Below, piece by piece: positions 1 to 7,210 of a stretch of 64,000 nucleotides of DNA. The notes below the pieces were generated by a model, which was not told the DNA's origin, did not search any database, and was given only the letters and a program-made list of their open reading frames with translations. This DNA comes from Pulveribacter suum. GTDB taxonomy: Bacteria; Pseudomonadota; Gammaproteobacteria; Burkholderiales; Burkholderiaceae_C. How positions within the stretch are numbered: the first letter of the stretch is position 1; the number at the start of each line of letters is the position of its first letter. Both the position numbers and the translations under genes were made by a program. The DNA lies in the NCBI RefSeq assembly GCF_003013695.1, contig NZ_CP027792.1, forward strand, positions 1,074,501 through 1,138,500, in the 5' to 3' direction.

Positions 1-191
1 AGCTGTCCGAGCGCGAGTTCCAGGTGTTCCTGAAACTGGCCAAGGGCGAAACGGCGGGCGAGATCGCCAAGGCGCTCTCGCTGAGCGTCAAGACCGTGAG
101 CACATACCGCACGCGGCTGATGGAGAAGATGGGGTTGTCGTCCAACAGCGACCTGACCTACTACGCCCTCAAGAACAAGCTGATCGATTGA
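1..191 (+). CDS. LuxR/NarL-type response regulator, C-terminal HTH part (5' end outside window)
   Basis: The first 62 codons (reading from base 3) form a complete LuxR-type helix-turn-helix: it begins LSERE, contains the GETAGEIAKAL and SVKTVSTYRTR helices, and ends at a TGA at 189-191. This matches the DNA-binding end of NarL/FixJ response regulators, which are activated by phosphorylation of an N-terminal receiver domain not present in the window. A strong terminator follows at 242-271. The next gene on the other strand is a stand-alone receiver protein. The target genes cannot be deduced. Confidence 0.85.
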   Translation, partial: LSEREFQVFLKLAKGETAGEIAKALSLSVKTVSTYRTRLMEKMGLSSNSDLTYYALKNKLID

Positions 192-241
192 TGGATGCAG
201 CCAGGGGTGAAAGGGCAGGGCCTGCGGGCCGTGCCCCCAGC

Positions 242-271
242 AAAAAGGGCCAGCACATGCTGGCCCTTTTT
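242..271. terminator. Bidirectional intrinsic terminator
   Basis: A 14-bp perfect stem (AAAAAGGGCCAGCA pairing with its complement across a 2-nt loop) has a run of A on the left and T on the right, so it can end transcripts from both strands. It separates the convergent LuxR-type regulator and receiver protein genes. Confidence 0.9.
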
Positions 272-292
272 GCGTGTGGAAGCGGTAAGCCC

Positions 293-703
293 TCAGCTGG
301 CCAAGCTGCTGGACGCAGGGCGGGGTGCCTGAGCGGCGCCGTGGGCGATGCAGTAGTCCACCAGTGCCTCGATCTCGTTGGACTTGTCGAAGACTGCGTC
401 CACGCCCAGCTGGGCACAGCGCATGCGCACATCCGGCGTGGCGTAGTTGCTGAGCACCACCATTTTTTGATTGGACAGGCGGTTGCGACAGGCCGCCAGT
501 ACGCCCAGGCCGCTGCCCTGGCGCAGGAAAAGATCGACGATGGCCAGGTCCCATTGCGAAGAATGCGCTGCCAGCCAGGCCTTGCCATCGTCTTCGGTTT
601 CGGCAATGCCGACGGGCTCTATCTGCGCCAGCTCCTGCAGCGCGCCAATCAAGTTCTCTCGGATGGTGGCGTTGTCTTCGACAATGTACGTACGCAATTT
701 CAC
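293..703 (-). CDS. Single-domain response regulator (receiver only)
   Basis: A 136-residue protein that is almost entirely a CheY-like receiver domain. The acidic pair E9/D10, phosphoacceptor D57 in VDLFL, switch residue S85 and conserved lysine K107 (FDKS) are all present. About 20 loosely structured residues follow and there is no output domain. Such proteins act in phosphorelays or by protein-protein contact. The start is taken as GTG at 703 because AAGGGA lies about seven bases upstream; a longer frame to 898 adds residues unlike any receiver. The gene converges on a LuxR-type regulator, so the pair may belong to one signalling pathway (inference). Confidence 0.8.
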   Translation of the reverse strand: MKLRTYIVEDNATIRENLIGALQELAQIEPVGIAETEDDGKAWLAAHSSQWDLAIVDLFLRQGSGLGVLAACRNRLSNQKMVVLSNYATPDVRMRCAQLGVDAVFDKSNEIEALVDYCIAHGAAQAPRPASSSLAS

Positions 704-809
704 AGGATTCCCTTTCGGCCCGCCCTCGTGGCGGCGAACCTGGTCCCAATGTAGAGACCGATCACAGGGATTCTGCCAGTGGCAGCTTGCTGGCCTCGTA
801 GGAGGCGAG

Positions 810-1574
810 CTACGCCGGCCTGCTGTGGCATCCCTGACACACGGGGCACTGCGGATCGCGTGCCACGCGCACTGGGGTCCACTCCATGCTGCGGCCATCC
901 AGCAACAGCAGCCGCCCTGTCAGGGGCTGGCCCATGCCCACGATCAGCTTGAGCGCCTCGGCTGCCTGCATGGTGCCAATGATGCCCACCATGGGGGCGA
1001 ACACGCCCAGGGTGGAGCACTGCACCTCCTCGAATTGCGCCTGGGGCGGAAACAGGCAGGCATAGCAGGGCGAGTTTTCGTTGCGCGGGTCGTACACCGA
1101 GATCTGTCCATCCAGGCGAATGGCCGCGCCTGCCACCAGCGGCTGGCCCGTGCGCACGCAGGCGGCGTTGATGGCCTGGCGCGTGCGGTAGTTATCGGTG
1201 CAGTCCAGCACCACATCGGCCCGACGGGCCAGGCGCACCAGCGCCGCCTCGTCCACCCGCTCGCGCACCAGGTTCAGCTGGACATCCGGGTTGATGGCCT
1301 GCACGGCCTGCGCGGCCGAGTCCACCTTGGCCAGGCCCACGCGCGCCGTGGTGTGGGCGATCTGGCGCTGCAGATTGGTCAGGTCCACCACGTCGTCGTC
1401 CACCAGGGTCAGCGTGCCCACGCCGGCCGAGCCCAGGAACAGCGCCGCGGGCGAGCCCAGGCCGCCAGCGCCCACGATCAGCACGTGCGCGGCCAGCAGG
1501 CGCTCCTGCCCCTCGATGCCGATCTCGTCGAGCATGATGTGGCGCGAGTAGCGCAGGAGCTGTTCGTCGGTCAT
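810..1574 (-). CDS. moeB: Molybdopterin-synthase adenylyltransferase / ThiF-type sulfur-carrier activating enzyme
   Basis: A 254-residue E1-like enzyme that adenylates the C-terminal glycine of a small sulfur-carrier protein (MoaD or ThiS) for molybdopterin or thiamin synthesis. Visible features are the nucleotide-binding GAGGLG at 35-40, the NLQRQ motif at 67-71, DCTDN around 124-128, zinc ligands C170/C173 and C243/C246, and a ThiF-type cysteine at C186. MoeB and ThiF are hard to separate by sequence alone, and one enzyme may serve both pathways. It lies downstream of the processing protease gene but is separated from it by a terminator. Cofactor supply fits the molybdenum formate dehydrogenase encoded near 28-31 kb. 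Confidence 0.85.
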   Translation of the reverse strand: MTDEQLLRYSRHIMLDEIGIEGQERLLAAHVLIVGAGGLGSPAALFLGSAGVGTLTLVDDDVVDLTNLQRQIAHTTARVGLAKVDSAAQAVQAINPDVQLNLVRERVDEAALVRLARRADVVLDCTDNYRTRQAINAACVRTGQPLVAGAAIRLDGQISVYDPRNENSPCYACLFPPQAQFEEVQCSTLGVFAPMVGIIGTMQAAEALKLIVGMGQPLTGRLLLLDGRSMEWTPVRVARDPQCPVCQGCHSRPA

Positions 1575-1590
1575 GGGGGTTCCAGCATGG

Positions 1591-1627
1591 CAAAAGAAAA
1601 AGGCCGGGCCTGGGCCAGGTCCGGCCT
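1591..1627 (-). terminator. Intrinsic terminator after the C-terminal processing protease
   Basis: On the minus strand an AGGCCGG...CCGGCCT hairpin with an inner CCTGG/CCAGG stem is followed by TTTTTCTTTTG. It lies between the protease stop (1651) and the adenylyltransferase start (1574), so the two co-directional genes are probably separate units. Confidence 0.7.
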
Positions 1628-1650
1628 GATGCGCACGGGCGCGGGAGGGC

Positions 1651-3087
1651 TCAGTTCTCCTTGGGCTCTTCCTTGCGCTCGGTCAGCGTCTTGCTGGCGA
1701 CCACGGTGCGGCCCTTGAGCTGGTTCAGCGCCTGGAGCAGCTGGAAATCCTTGTCCGTGCCGAACTCGGGCAACTTGCGCTCGGCGATGGGCTTCTTGGC
1801 TTCTTCCTCCAGGCGCTTGCGGGCTTCCTCGCGGGCCTTCTCGCGGGCCGGGTTCTGCGCTTCATCCTCCTGGCCGCTGGACAGGTGCTTTTCCAGATCG
1901 GCCTCGCGCATGCGCAGCGAGGCGAACAGGTCGCCCTCGGCGGTCTCGTCCAGCATCACGTCGGGCACGATGCCCTTGGCCTGGATGGACTTGCCGCTGG
2001 GCGTGTAGTAGCGCGCCGTGGTCAGCTTGATGCCGGTGTCCGGGCCGAGCGGTCGCACGGTCTGCACGGAGCCCTTGCCGAAGGTCTGGCTGCCCATGAC
2101 GACGGCGCGCTTGTGGTCCTGCAGGGCGCCGGCCACGATCTCGCTGGCGGACGCCGAGCCTTCGTTGACCAGCACCACCAGCGGCACCTTCTTCAGGGCA
2201 GCGGGCAGACGCTTGAGCGGGTCGCCCTGGCCGCGGCGGGCGTAGAACTCGGGCGACGCCTTGAAGGTGGCCTTGCTCTCGGCCAGCTGGCCATTGGTGG
2301 AGACCACCGTGACGTCCTCGGGCAGGAAGGCGGCCGAGATGGCCACGGCCGCATCCAGCAGGCCGCCCGGGTCGTTGCGCAGGTCCAGCACCAGGCCCTT
2401 GAGGTTCGGATCCTGCTTGTAGACCTCTTCGACCTTGCGCACGAAGTCGTCCACCGTGCGCTCCTGGAACTGCGACAGACGAATCCAGGCGTAGCCCGGC
2501 TCGATGACCTTGCCCTTGACGGACTGGGTTTTGATCTCCTCGCGCGTGATGGTCACGGGAAAGCTGCGGCTTTCGTCGCGGCGCAGGATGGTCAGCGTGA
2601 CCTTTGTATTGGGCTCGCCGCGCATGCGCTTGACGGCGTCGTTCAAAGTCAGGCCCTTGACGGCCGTGTCGTCGATCTTCGTGATCAGGTCGTTGGTCTT
2701 GAGGCCCGCGCGGAAGGCGGGCGAGCCCTCGATGGGCGAGACGACCTTGATCAGACCGTCTTCCTGCGTGATCTCGATGCCCACGCCGACGAAGCGACCG
2801 GTGGTGCCTTCGCGGAATTCCTTGAAGGACTTCTTGTCGAAATACTGCGAGTGCGGATCCAGGCTGGAGACCATGCCCGAAATGGCATCGGTGATCAGCT
2901 TCTTGTCATCGACCGGCTCGACATAGTCCGTCTTGATCAGGCCGAAGACGGCCGACAGCTGCTGGATTTCCTCCAGCGGCAGCGGCGTCATGGCGCCGCG
3001 CGCCACCGTCTGCAATGAGACGGTGGTCAGCGCCCCGGCCAGGGCGCCGGCTGAAATCCATCCAACAATCTTGAGTTTTTGGCCCAT
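1651..3087 (-). CDS. ctpA: S41-family C-terminal processing peptidase
   Basis: A 478-residue periplasmic serine protease that trims the C-termini of envelope proteins. An N-terminal signal/anchor (residues about 5-30) is followed by a helical region, a PDZ domain (about 95-175) and the S41 catalytic core. The nucleophile lies in GSASASE and the catalytic lysine in FGKGSVQT. The C-terminus is rich in Lys/Glu (KAREEARKRLEEE). The start at 3087 is chosen for the AGAGGTG Shine-Dalgarno sequence; an in-frame ATG at 3120 has poorer context. It follows gpmA on the same strand with a 92-bp gap. Confidence 0.93.
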   Translation of the reverse strand: MGQKLKIVGWISAGALAGALTTVSLQTVARGAMTPLPLEEIQQLSAVFGLIKTDYVEPVDDKKLITDAISGMVSSLDPHSQYFDKKSFKEFREGTTGRFVGVGIEITQEDGLIKVVSPIEGSPAFRAGLKTNDLITKIDDTAVKGLTLNDAVKRMRGEPNTKVTLTILRRDESRSFPVTITREEIKTQSVKGKVIEPGYAWIRLSQFQERTVDDFVRKVEEVYKQDPNLKGLVLDLRNDPGGLLDAAVAISAAFLPEDVTVVSTNGQLAESKATFKASPEFYARRGQGDPLKRLPAALKKVPLVVLVNEGSASASEIVAGALQDHKRAVVMGSQTFGKGSVQTVRPLGPDTGIKLTTARYYTPSGKSIQAKGIVPDVMLDETAEGDLFASLRMREADLEKHLSSGQEDEAQNPAREKAREEARKRLEEEAKKPIAERKLPEFGTDKDFQLLQALNQLKGRTVVASKTLTERKEEPKEN

Positions 3088-3179
3088 TGAACACCTCTGG
3101 CGCCTGATGCGTGCGCCCAATTCAATATACCGCTTGGAGCAAGCCCCGCGCAGCCGGTTCCCGGCGGTTTTCGCCGTTT

Positions 3180-3923
3180 TCAGGCCCTGCCTTGCGTGGC
3201 CACGGCCGCGGCGGCGCGCGCGGCGGCCTCGGCATCGCCCAGGTAGCGGCTGCGCAGGGGTTTCAGGTCGGCGTCCAGTTCATAGACCAGCGGGATGCCG
3301 TTGGGAATGTTCAGCCCCACGATGTCGGCGTCGGAGATGCCGTCCAGGTACTTGACCAGGGCGCGGATGGAGTTTCCATGGGCCGCCACCAGTACGCGCT
3401 GGCCAGAGCGGATGGCCGGGGCGATGGTCTCCTCCCAGTAGGGCAGCACGCGTGCCACCGTGTCCTTGAGGCACTCGGTCAGCGGCACCTGTTCCGGTGC
3501 CAGCTGCGCATAGCGGATGTCGCCGCGCTCGCTGCGCGGGTCGCCCGCTTCCAGCGCTGGCGGCGGCGTGTCGTAGCTGCGGCGCCAGACGAGCACCTGC
3601 TCGTCGCCGTACTGCTTGGCCGTCTCCGCCTTGTTCAGGCCCTGCAGGGCGCCATAGTGGCGCTCGTTCAGACGCCAGCTGTGGTGCACGGGCAGCCAGG
3701 TGCGCTCCATGGCGTCCAGGCAGTGCCACAGCGTGTGGGTGGCGCGCTTGAGCACGCTGGTGTGGCACTGGTCGAATTCGAAGCCCTCGGCAGCAAGCAA
3801 GCGGCCCGCGTTTTTCGCCTGCTCGACGCCCGTTGCGGTCAGCTCCACGTCCGTCCATCCGGTGAAGCGGTTTTCCAGGTTCCAGGTGGATTCGCCGTGG
3901 CGGATCAAAACGAGCTTGTGCAT
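3180..3923 (-). CDS. gpmA: 2,3-bisphosphoglycerate-dependent phosphoglycerate mutase
   Basis: A 247-residue glycolytic enzyme interconverting 2- and 3-phosphoglycerate. It begins [13 protein letters not shown], with phospho-acceptor His9 in the RHGE motif, and has the second catalytic His in VAAHGNS. The NRFTGW and RRSYD segments are typical of dPGM. The length matches the roughly 250-residue family norm. The start at 3923 fixes the canonical N-terminus. It is divergent from the rhodanese gene, with about 70 bp of shared promoter region. Confidence 0.96.
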   Translation of the reverse strand: MHKLVLIRHGESTWNLENRFTGWTDVELTATGVEQAKNAGRLLAAEGFEFDQCHTSVLKRATHTLWHCLDAMERTWLPVHHSWRLNERHYGALQGLNKAETAKQYGDEQVLVWRRSYDTPPPALEAGDPRSERGDIRYAQLAPEQVPLTECLKDTVARVLPYWEETIAPAIRSGQRVLVAAHGNSIRALVKYLDGISDADIVGLNIPNGIPLVYELDADLKPLRSRYLGDAEAAARAAAAVATQGRA

Positions 3924-3961
3924 TGGTGTCCTTGGGGCCTTCGGGTCAAAACCCGTCATTC

Positions 3962-3967
3962 TAGAAT
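3962..3967 (+). promoter_or_regulatory. -10-like element upstream of the rhodanese gene
   Basis: TAGAAT lies about 30 bases before the GTG start, downstream of a CGGGTCAAAACCCG hairpin. No good -35 is seen at 17 bp. Assigned by position and resemblance only. Confidence 0.35.
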
Positions 3968-3996
3968 CGCAGGTTTGCTCTCTCCTGGGACACCCC

Positions 3997-4404
3997 GTGA
4001 ATTTCGTTCTCGACAACTGGTATTTGATCTTCATCGCGCTGGCCTCGGGCGGGCTGCTGCTGGTGCCCACGCTCAAGGGCGCCGCCGCCGGCGGTGTGAG
4101 CGCGGCGCAGGCCGTGCAGCTCATCAACCGCGAAAAGGCCGTGGTGATCGACGTTTGCGAACCCGAGGAATATGCCGCCGGCCACGTGGGCGGCGCGAAG
4201 AACGTGCCACTGGCCCAGCTGCAGGAGCGCCTGCCGCAGGTGGTCAAGAACAAGGCTGTGCCGGTGATTCTGGTGTGCGCCAAGGGCGCGCGTGCGACAC
4301 GCGCCGCCGCCATCGCCAAGTCGCTCGGCTACGACAAGGCCCAGCCGCTCGCCGGTGGCCTGGCCGCCTGGCGCGGAGCCAGCATGCCGGTTGAAAAAAG
4401 CTGA
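3997..4404 (+). CDS. Membrane-anchored rhodanese-like protein
   Basis: A 135-residue protein with one N-terminal membrane helix (residues about 8-25) and a single rhodanese domain. The active-site loop is CAKGAR with Cys94, and the [14 protein letters not shown] segment is the usual rhodanese entry. Such proteins carry persulfide sulfur on the cysteine; YibN-type proteins have this architecture. The start is GTG at 3997. It lies 49 bp upstream of grxC and close to secB, an arrangement (yibN-grxC-secB-gpsA) also known from Enterobacteria. Confidence 0.88.
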   Translation: MNFVLDNWYLIFIALASGGLLLVPTLKGAAAGGVSAAQAVQLINREKAVVIDVCEPEEYAAGHVGGAKNVPLAQLQERLPQVVKNKAVPVILVCAKGARATRAAAIAKSLGYDKAQPLAGGLAAWRGASMPVEKS

Positions 4405-4453
4405 TCCGGCCCGCAGCTGCCGTTTCGTGCAACGCTCACACAAGGACCCGTCC

Positions 4454-4711
4454 ATGCAAGCCGTCAAGATGTACACCACCGCCGTCTGCCCCTACTGCAC
4501 CCGCGCCAAGCAGCTGCTCAAGGCCAAGGGCGTCGAGCAGATCGAGGAGATCCGCGTGGACTCCGACCCCGCCGCGCGCCAGCACATGATGGAGATCACC
4601 GGCCGTCGCACCGTGCCGCAGATCTTCATCGGCGATACCCACGTGGGCGGGCACGACGACCTGGTGGCCCTGGACGGCCGCGGCGGCCTGATGCCCCTGC
4701 TGCAGGGCTGA
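4454..4711 (+). CDS. grxC: Glutaredoxin 3
   Basis: An 85-residue thioredoxin-fold redox protein that reduces disulfides and protein-glutathione adducts using glutathione. The CPYC dithiol active site is at residues 12-15, with the cis-proline TVPQ motif and the GGHDDL glutathione-binding segment downstream. Length and sequence are typical of GrxC. It lies between the rhodanese gene and secB on the same strand. Confidence 0.95.
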   Translation: MQAVKMYTTAVCPYCTRAKQLLKAKGVEQIEEIRVDSDPAARQHMMEITGRRTVPQIFIGDTHVGGHDDLVALDGRGGLMPLLQG

Positions 4712-4747
4712 ACGCCCAGCCTGCCATTGCATAATGGCAGCCCTGTC

Positions 4748-4790
4748 GCCCGCTGCGGGAGCTTCTCCCGGGCGGGCTTTGTTTTGTTTT
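4748..4790 (+). terminator. Intrinsic terminator between grxC and secB
   Basis: GCCCGC...GCGGGC with an internal GGGAG/CTCCC stem is followed by TTTGTTTTGTTTT. It lies directly before the secB start at 4810, so secB expression probably relies partly on read-through. Confidence 0.7.
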
Positions 4791-4809
4791 GACCGGACTA
4801 CTCCCCATC

Positions 4810-5265
4810 ATGGCCACCGAAGAAACCCCCGTGTTCCAGATCCAGCGCGTGTACCTGAAGGACCTGTCGCTGGAGCAGCCCAACTCGCCCACCATCTTGC
4901 TGGAGCAGGAGCAGCCGAGCGTGGACATCCAGCTGGGCGTCGAGGCCACCCCCGTGGTGGACGGCATCTTCGAAGTCGCCGTCACCGCCACCGTGCAGAC
5001 CAAGATCCAGGACAAGACCGTGTTCCTGGTCGAGGCCAAGCAAGCTGGCATCTTCGAGATCCGCAACGTGCCGGAAGACCAGATGGGCGTGGTGATCGGC
5101 GTGGCCTGCCCGCAGATCGTCTATCCCTACCTGCGCGGCAACGTGGCAGACGTGATCACCCGCGCCGGCTTCCCGCCCGTGCATCTGGCCGAAATCAATT
5201 TCCAGGCCATGTACGAGCAGCAGCAGGCCGCCGCGGCCGAAGCCGCCGACAACACGGCGCAATAA
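4810..5265 (+). CDS. secB: Protein-export chaperone SecB
   Basis: A 151-residue cytosolic homotetrameric chaperone that keeps preproteins unfolded and passes them to SecA. The N-terminus ([20 protein letters not shown]), the EVAVTATV strand and the [11 protein letters not shown]-terminal motif are all family hallmarks. A longer frame starting at 4789 would begin within the terminator, so ATG 4810 is preferred. It is followed by gpsA after a 94-bp gap containing an intergenic repeat. Confidence 0.96.
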   Translation: MATEETPVFQIQRVYLKDLSLEQPNSPTILLEQEQPSVDIQLGVEATPVVDGIFEVAVTATVQTKIQDKTVFLVEAKQAGIFEIRNVPEDQMGVVIGVACPQIVYPYLRGNVADVITRAGFPPVHLAEINFQAMYEQQQAAAAEAADNTAQ

Positions 5266-5319
5266 GCAGGCAGCCGTTCCCGCCGCCAGCCATGGCGGCG
5301 CGGGTCTGGATATATGGTC

Positions 5320-5373
5320 TTTTTGGCCTCCAGCGCCCGCCACATAAGCGGTAGCAGCTATGAAAATAGTAGT
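5320..5373 (-). repeat. Intergenic hairpin repeat, inverted copy overlapping the gpsA start
   Basis: Read on the minus strand this is ACTACTATTTTCATAGCTGC, followed by a GCGGGCGCTGGAGGCC arm: the same family as the copies at 12958, 14834 and 23621. The gpsA ATG at 5360 and its first four codons lie inside the repeat. Confidence 0.8.
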
Positions 5374-6352
5374 GCTTGGCGCCGGCGCCTGGGGCACGGC
5401 CGTGGCCATTGCCGCGGCCGCGCATCCGGGCCGCCACATGGTGCAGCTGTGGGCGCGCGATGCGCAGCAGGCGCAGGCCATGCAGGCCGCGCGCGCCAAT
5501 GCCCGCTATCTGCGCGGGCTGACCTTTCCCCCCTCTCTACACATCGCTTGGGGCGATGCTTTCGCGCTGGCTCGCCAGGCCGAGCTGGTCATCCTGGGCA
5601 CGCCCATGTCTGCGCTGCGCGGCATGTTGCAGGCCCTGCATGGCTGCAGCGCCCCCGTGGCCTGGCTGTGCAAGGGCTTCGAGGCGGGTACCGGACTGAT
5701 GGCGCATGAAGTCTGCGCCCAGGTGGCGCCGCAGCTGGCCAGTGGCGCCTTCAGCGGCCCCAGCTTTGCGCAAGAGGTGGCGCTGGCCCAGCCCACGGCA
5801 CTGGTCGCCGCCAGCCGCGACGCGCATGTGCGCGAAGCGCTGGTGGCCGGCTTTCACGGGCCGGCGTTGCGCGTATACGCCAGCGACGACATCGTGGGCG
5901 TGGAAGTGGGAGGAGCAGTAAAGAACGTGCTGGCCATTGCCACCGGCCTGTGCGACGGCCTGCGGCTGGGCCTGAATGCCCGCGCTGCGCTCGTCACGCG
6001 CGGATTGGCCGAGATGACCCGGCTGGGCCTGGCGCTGGATGCGCGGGCCGATACCTTCATGGGGCTGTCAGGACTGGGCGACTTGGTGCTGACGGCAACC
6101 GGCGATTTGTCGCGCAACCGCCGCGTGGGCCTGCTGCTGGCTGAAGGCCAGACGCTAGCGCAGGCAGTCGATTCACTGGGCCATGTGGCCGAGGGCGTGT
6201 ACAGCGCTCGCACCGTGGTGCAGCGTGCACGTGCCCTGGGGGTGGAGATGCCTATCGCTGAATGCGTGGTGGCCCTGCTGGACGGTAAGTTGCAGCCCGA
6301 ACAGGCAGTGGCTCAGCTGATGGAGCGTGAGCCCCGGCCGGAGGCGCAGTAG
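5360..6352 (+). CDS. gpsA: NAD(P)-dependent glycerol-3-phosphate dehydrogenase
   Basis: A 330-residue enzyme that reduces dihydroxyacetone phosphate to sn-glycerol 3-phosphate, the backbone for phospholipids. The N-terminal Rossmann motif is [12 protein letters not shown] (residues 5-16). The [15 protein letters not shown] and GPSFAQEVA segments are present, the catalytic lysine is in [13 protein letters not shown], and the C-terminal substrate domain has [11 protein letters not shown]. The start codon falls within an intergenic repeat, yet [12 protein letters not shown] is the normal family start. The first nine bases are therefore both repeat and coding sequence. Confidence 0.96.
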   Translation: MKIVVLGAGAWGTAVAIAAAAHPGRHMVQLWARDAQQAQAMQAARANARYLRGLTFPPSLHIAWGDAFALARQAELVILGTPMSALRGMLQALHGCSAPVAWLCKGFEAGTGLMAHEVCAQVAPQLASGAFSGPSFAQEVALAQPTALVAASRDAHVREALVAGFHGPALRVYASDDIVGVEVGGAVKNVLAIATGLCDGLRLGLNARAALVTRGLAEMTRLGLALDARADTFMGLSGLGDLVLTATGDLSRNRRVGLLLAEGQTLAQAVDSLGHVAEGVYSARTVVQRARALGVEMPIAECVVALLDGKLQPEQAVAQLMEREPRPEAQ

Positions 6353-6401
6353 CGTCATTCAGTGGCGTACTGCACTCCGGTCCAGGCAAATAGCCAAGTG
6401 G

Positions 6402-6476
6402 TTAAAGCACACCGAACAGCAGCAGCAGCAGTACGATGGACAGCGGGACGCCGAGCAGCCAGAGAATGATGGGCAT
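6402..6476 (-). CDS. 24-residue hydrophobic membrane peptide
   Basis: A short ORF encoding MPIILWLLGVPLSIVLLLLL followed by FGVL: one near-continuous membrane helix with almost no tails. It has a very strong AAGGAG Shine-Dalgarno sequence seven bases before the ATG, which is the main reason to believe it is translated. I recall similar very short hydrophobic proteins from beta-proteobacteria, but the function is unknown. It sits alone, converging on gpsA. Such peptides often bind and tune larger membrane complexes (inference). Confidence 0.6.
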   Translation of the reverse strand: MPIILWLLGVPLSIVLLLLLFGVL

Positions 6477-6479
6477 GGA

Positions 6480-7150
6480 AGACTCCTTGAGTTGTGGTGA
6501 GTAAGAGGCCTCCACCTTAGGGAATGCCGGGTGCGGCACCTGTCCGCCGAAGCTCATGCGCCGCGTAGGCCGGGGTTGACGCGGCCTGCCCCTTAGGCAC
6601 CGTGCAGCAGTCGGAAGAGAACACCCGCACCCTGCACTACAGCGGGTTGCCCGCTTCTTTCAGAACGTATTGCAGCTGGCATGAGAAGTCGATGGAGGTC
6701 TTTGTTCACGGCCTGAGCATCAGCACGACCACCTGGTCAGCACGCAGCGCCTACACCACCGCGGTGAAAAGCCGGCGCGTTGGCCGCCGCCTGTATGGGA
6801 TGGGCCGCGACCTTGACGCTTCCAACTTCTTCGCCACATACGCCAGTCAGGTGTGCGCTATCGCAGCTGGACAGCGGCTCGCTGCGCCCCGGCATAAGGC
6901 GCAGCTGCGGCATTCAGCTGCTGGACCGAGGCATGCCTTGGCCACTGCGCGGCAACGTCCCGCTGATCGCCCTCCATGGCAGGTCCACGGCGCGCAACTT
7001 CTGCGGTATGGAGTCGAGAGAGGGGCGCCTGCGCCTGAAGCGCATGCACCGGGCCTGCGCGAGGTGCAGAGGCGAGCGGCGCCAGCGCGCAACGGCGCAG
7101 AAAGTGCAGCCCGGCAGCTGCGGTACATGCCATGCCCTTAGTCGCTACAT
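6480..7150. other. Stretch without a convincing gene
   Basis: Several overlapping open frames exist here (for example 6602-7141 and 6780-7208 on the plus strand, 6858-7133 on the minus strand). None has a recognisable domain, good start context or normal composition. It may be a decayed gene. It lies between the small membrane peptide gene and a degenerate intergenic repeat at 7155. Confidence 0.5.
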
Positions 7151-7154
7151 AAGG

Positions 7155-7198
7155 AATAGCTGCCTGCGGTTGATCGACGGGCGCTGGAGACCCTTTTC
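7155..7198 (+). repeat. Intergenic hairpin repeat, degenerate copy
   Basis: AATAGCTGCCTGCGGTTGAT followed by a GGGCGCTGGAGAC arm resembles the better preserved copies elsewhere in the window but has several mismatches. It abuts the 3' end of the diiron-oxidase-like gene at 7211. Confidence 0.55.
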
Positions 7199-7210
7199 TC
7201 TATATTGATC

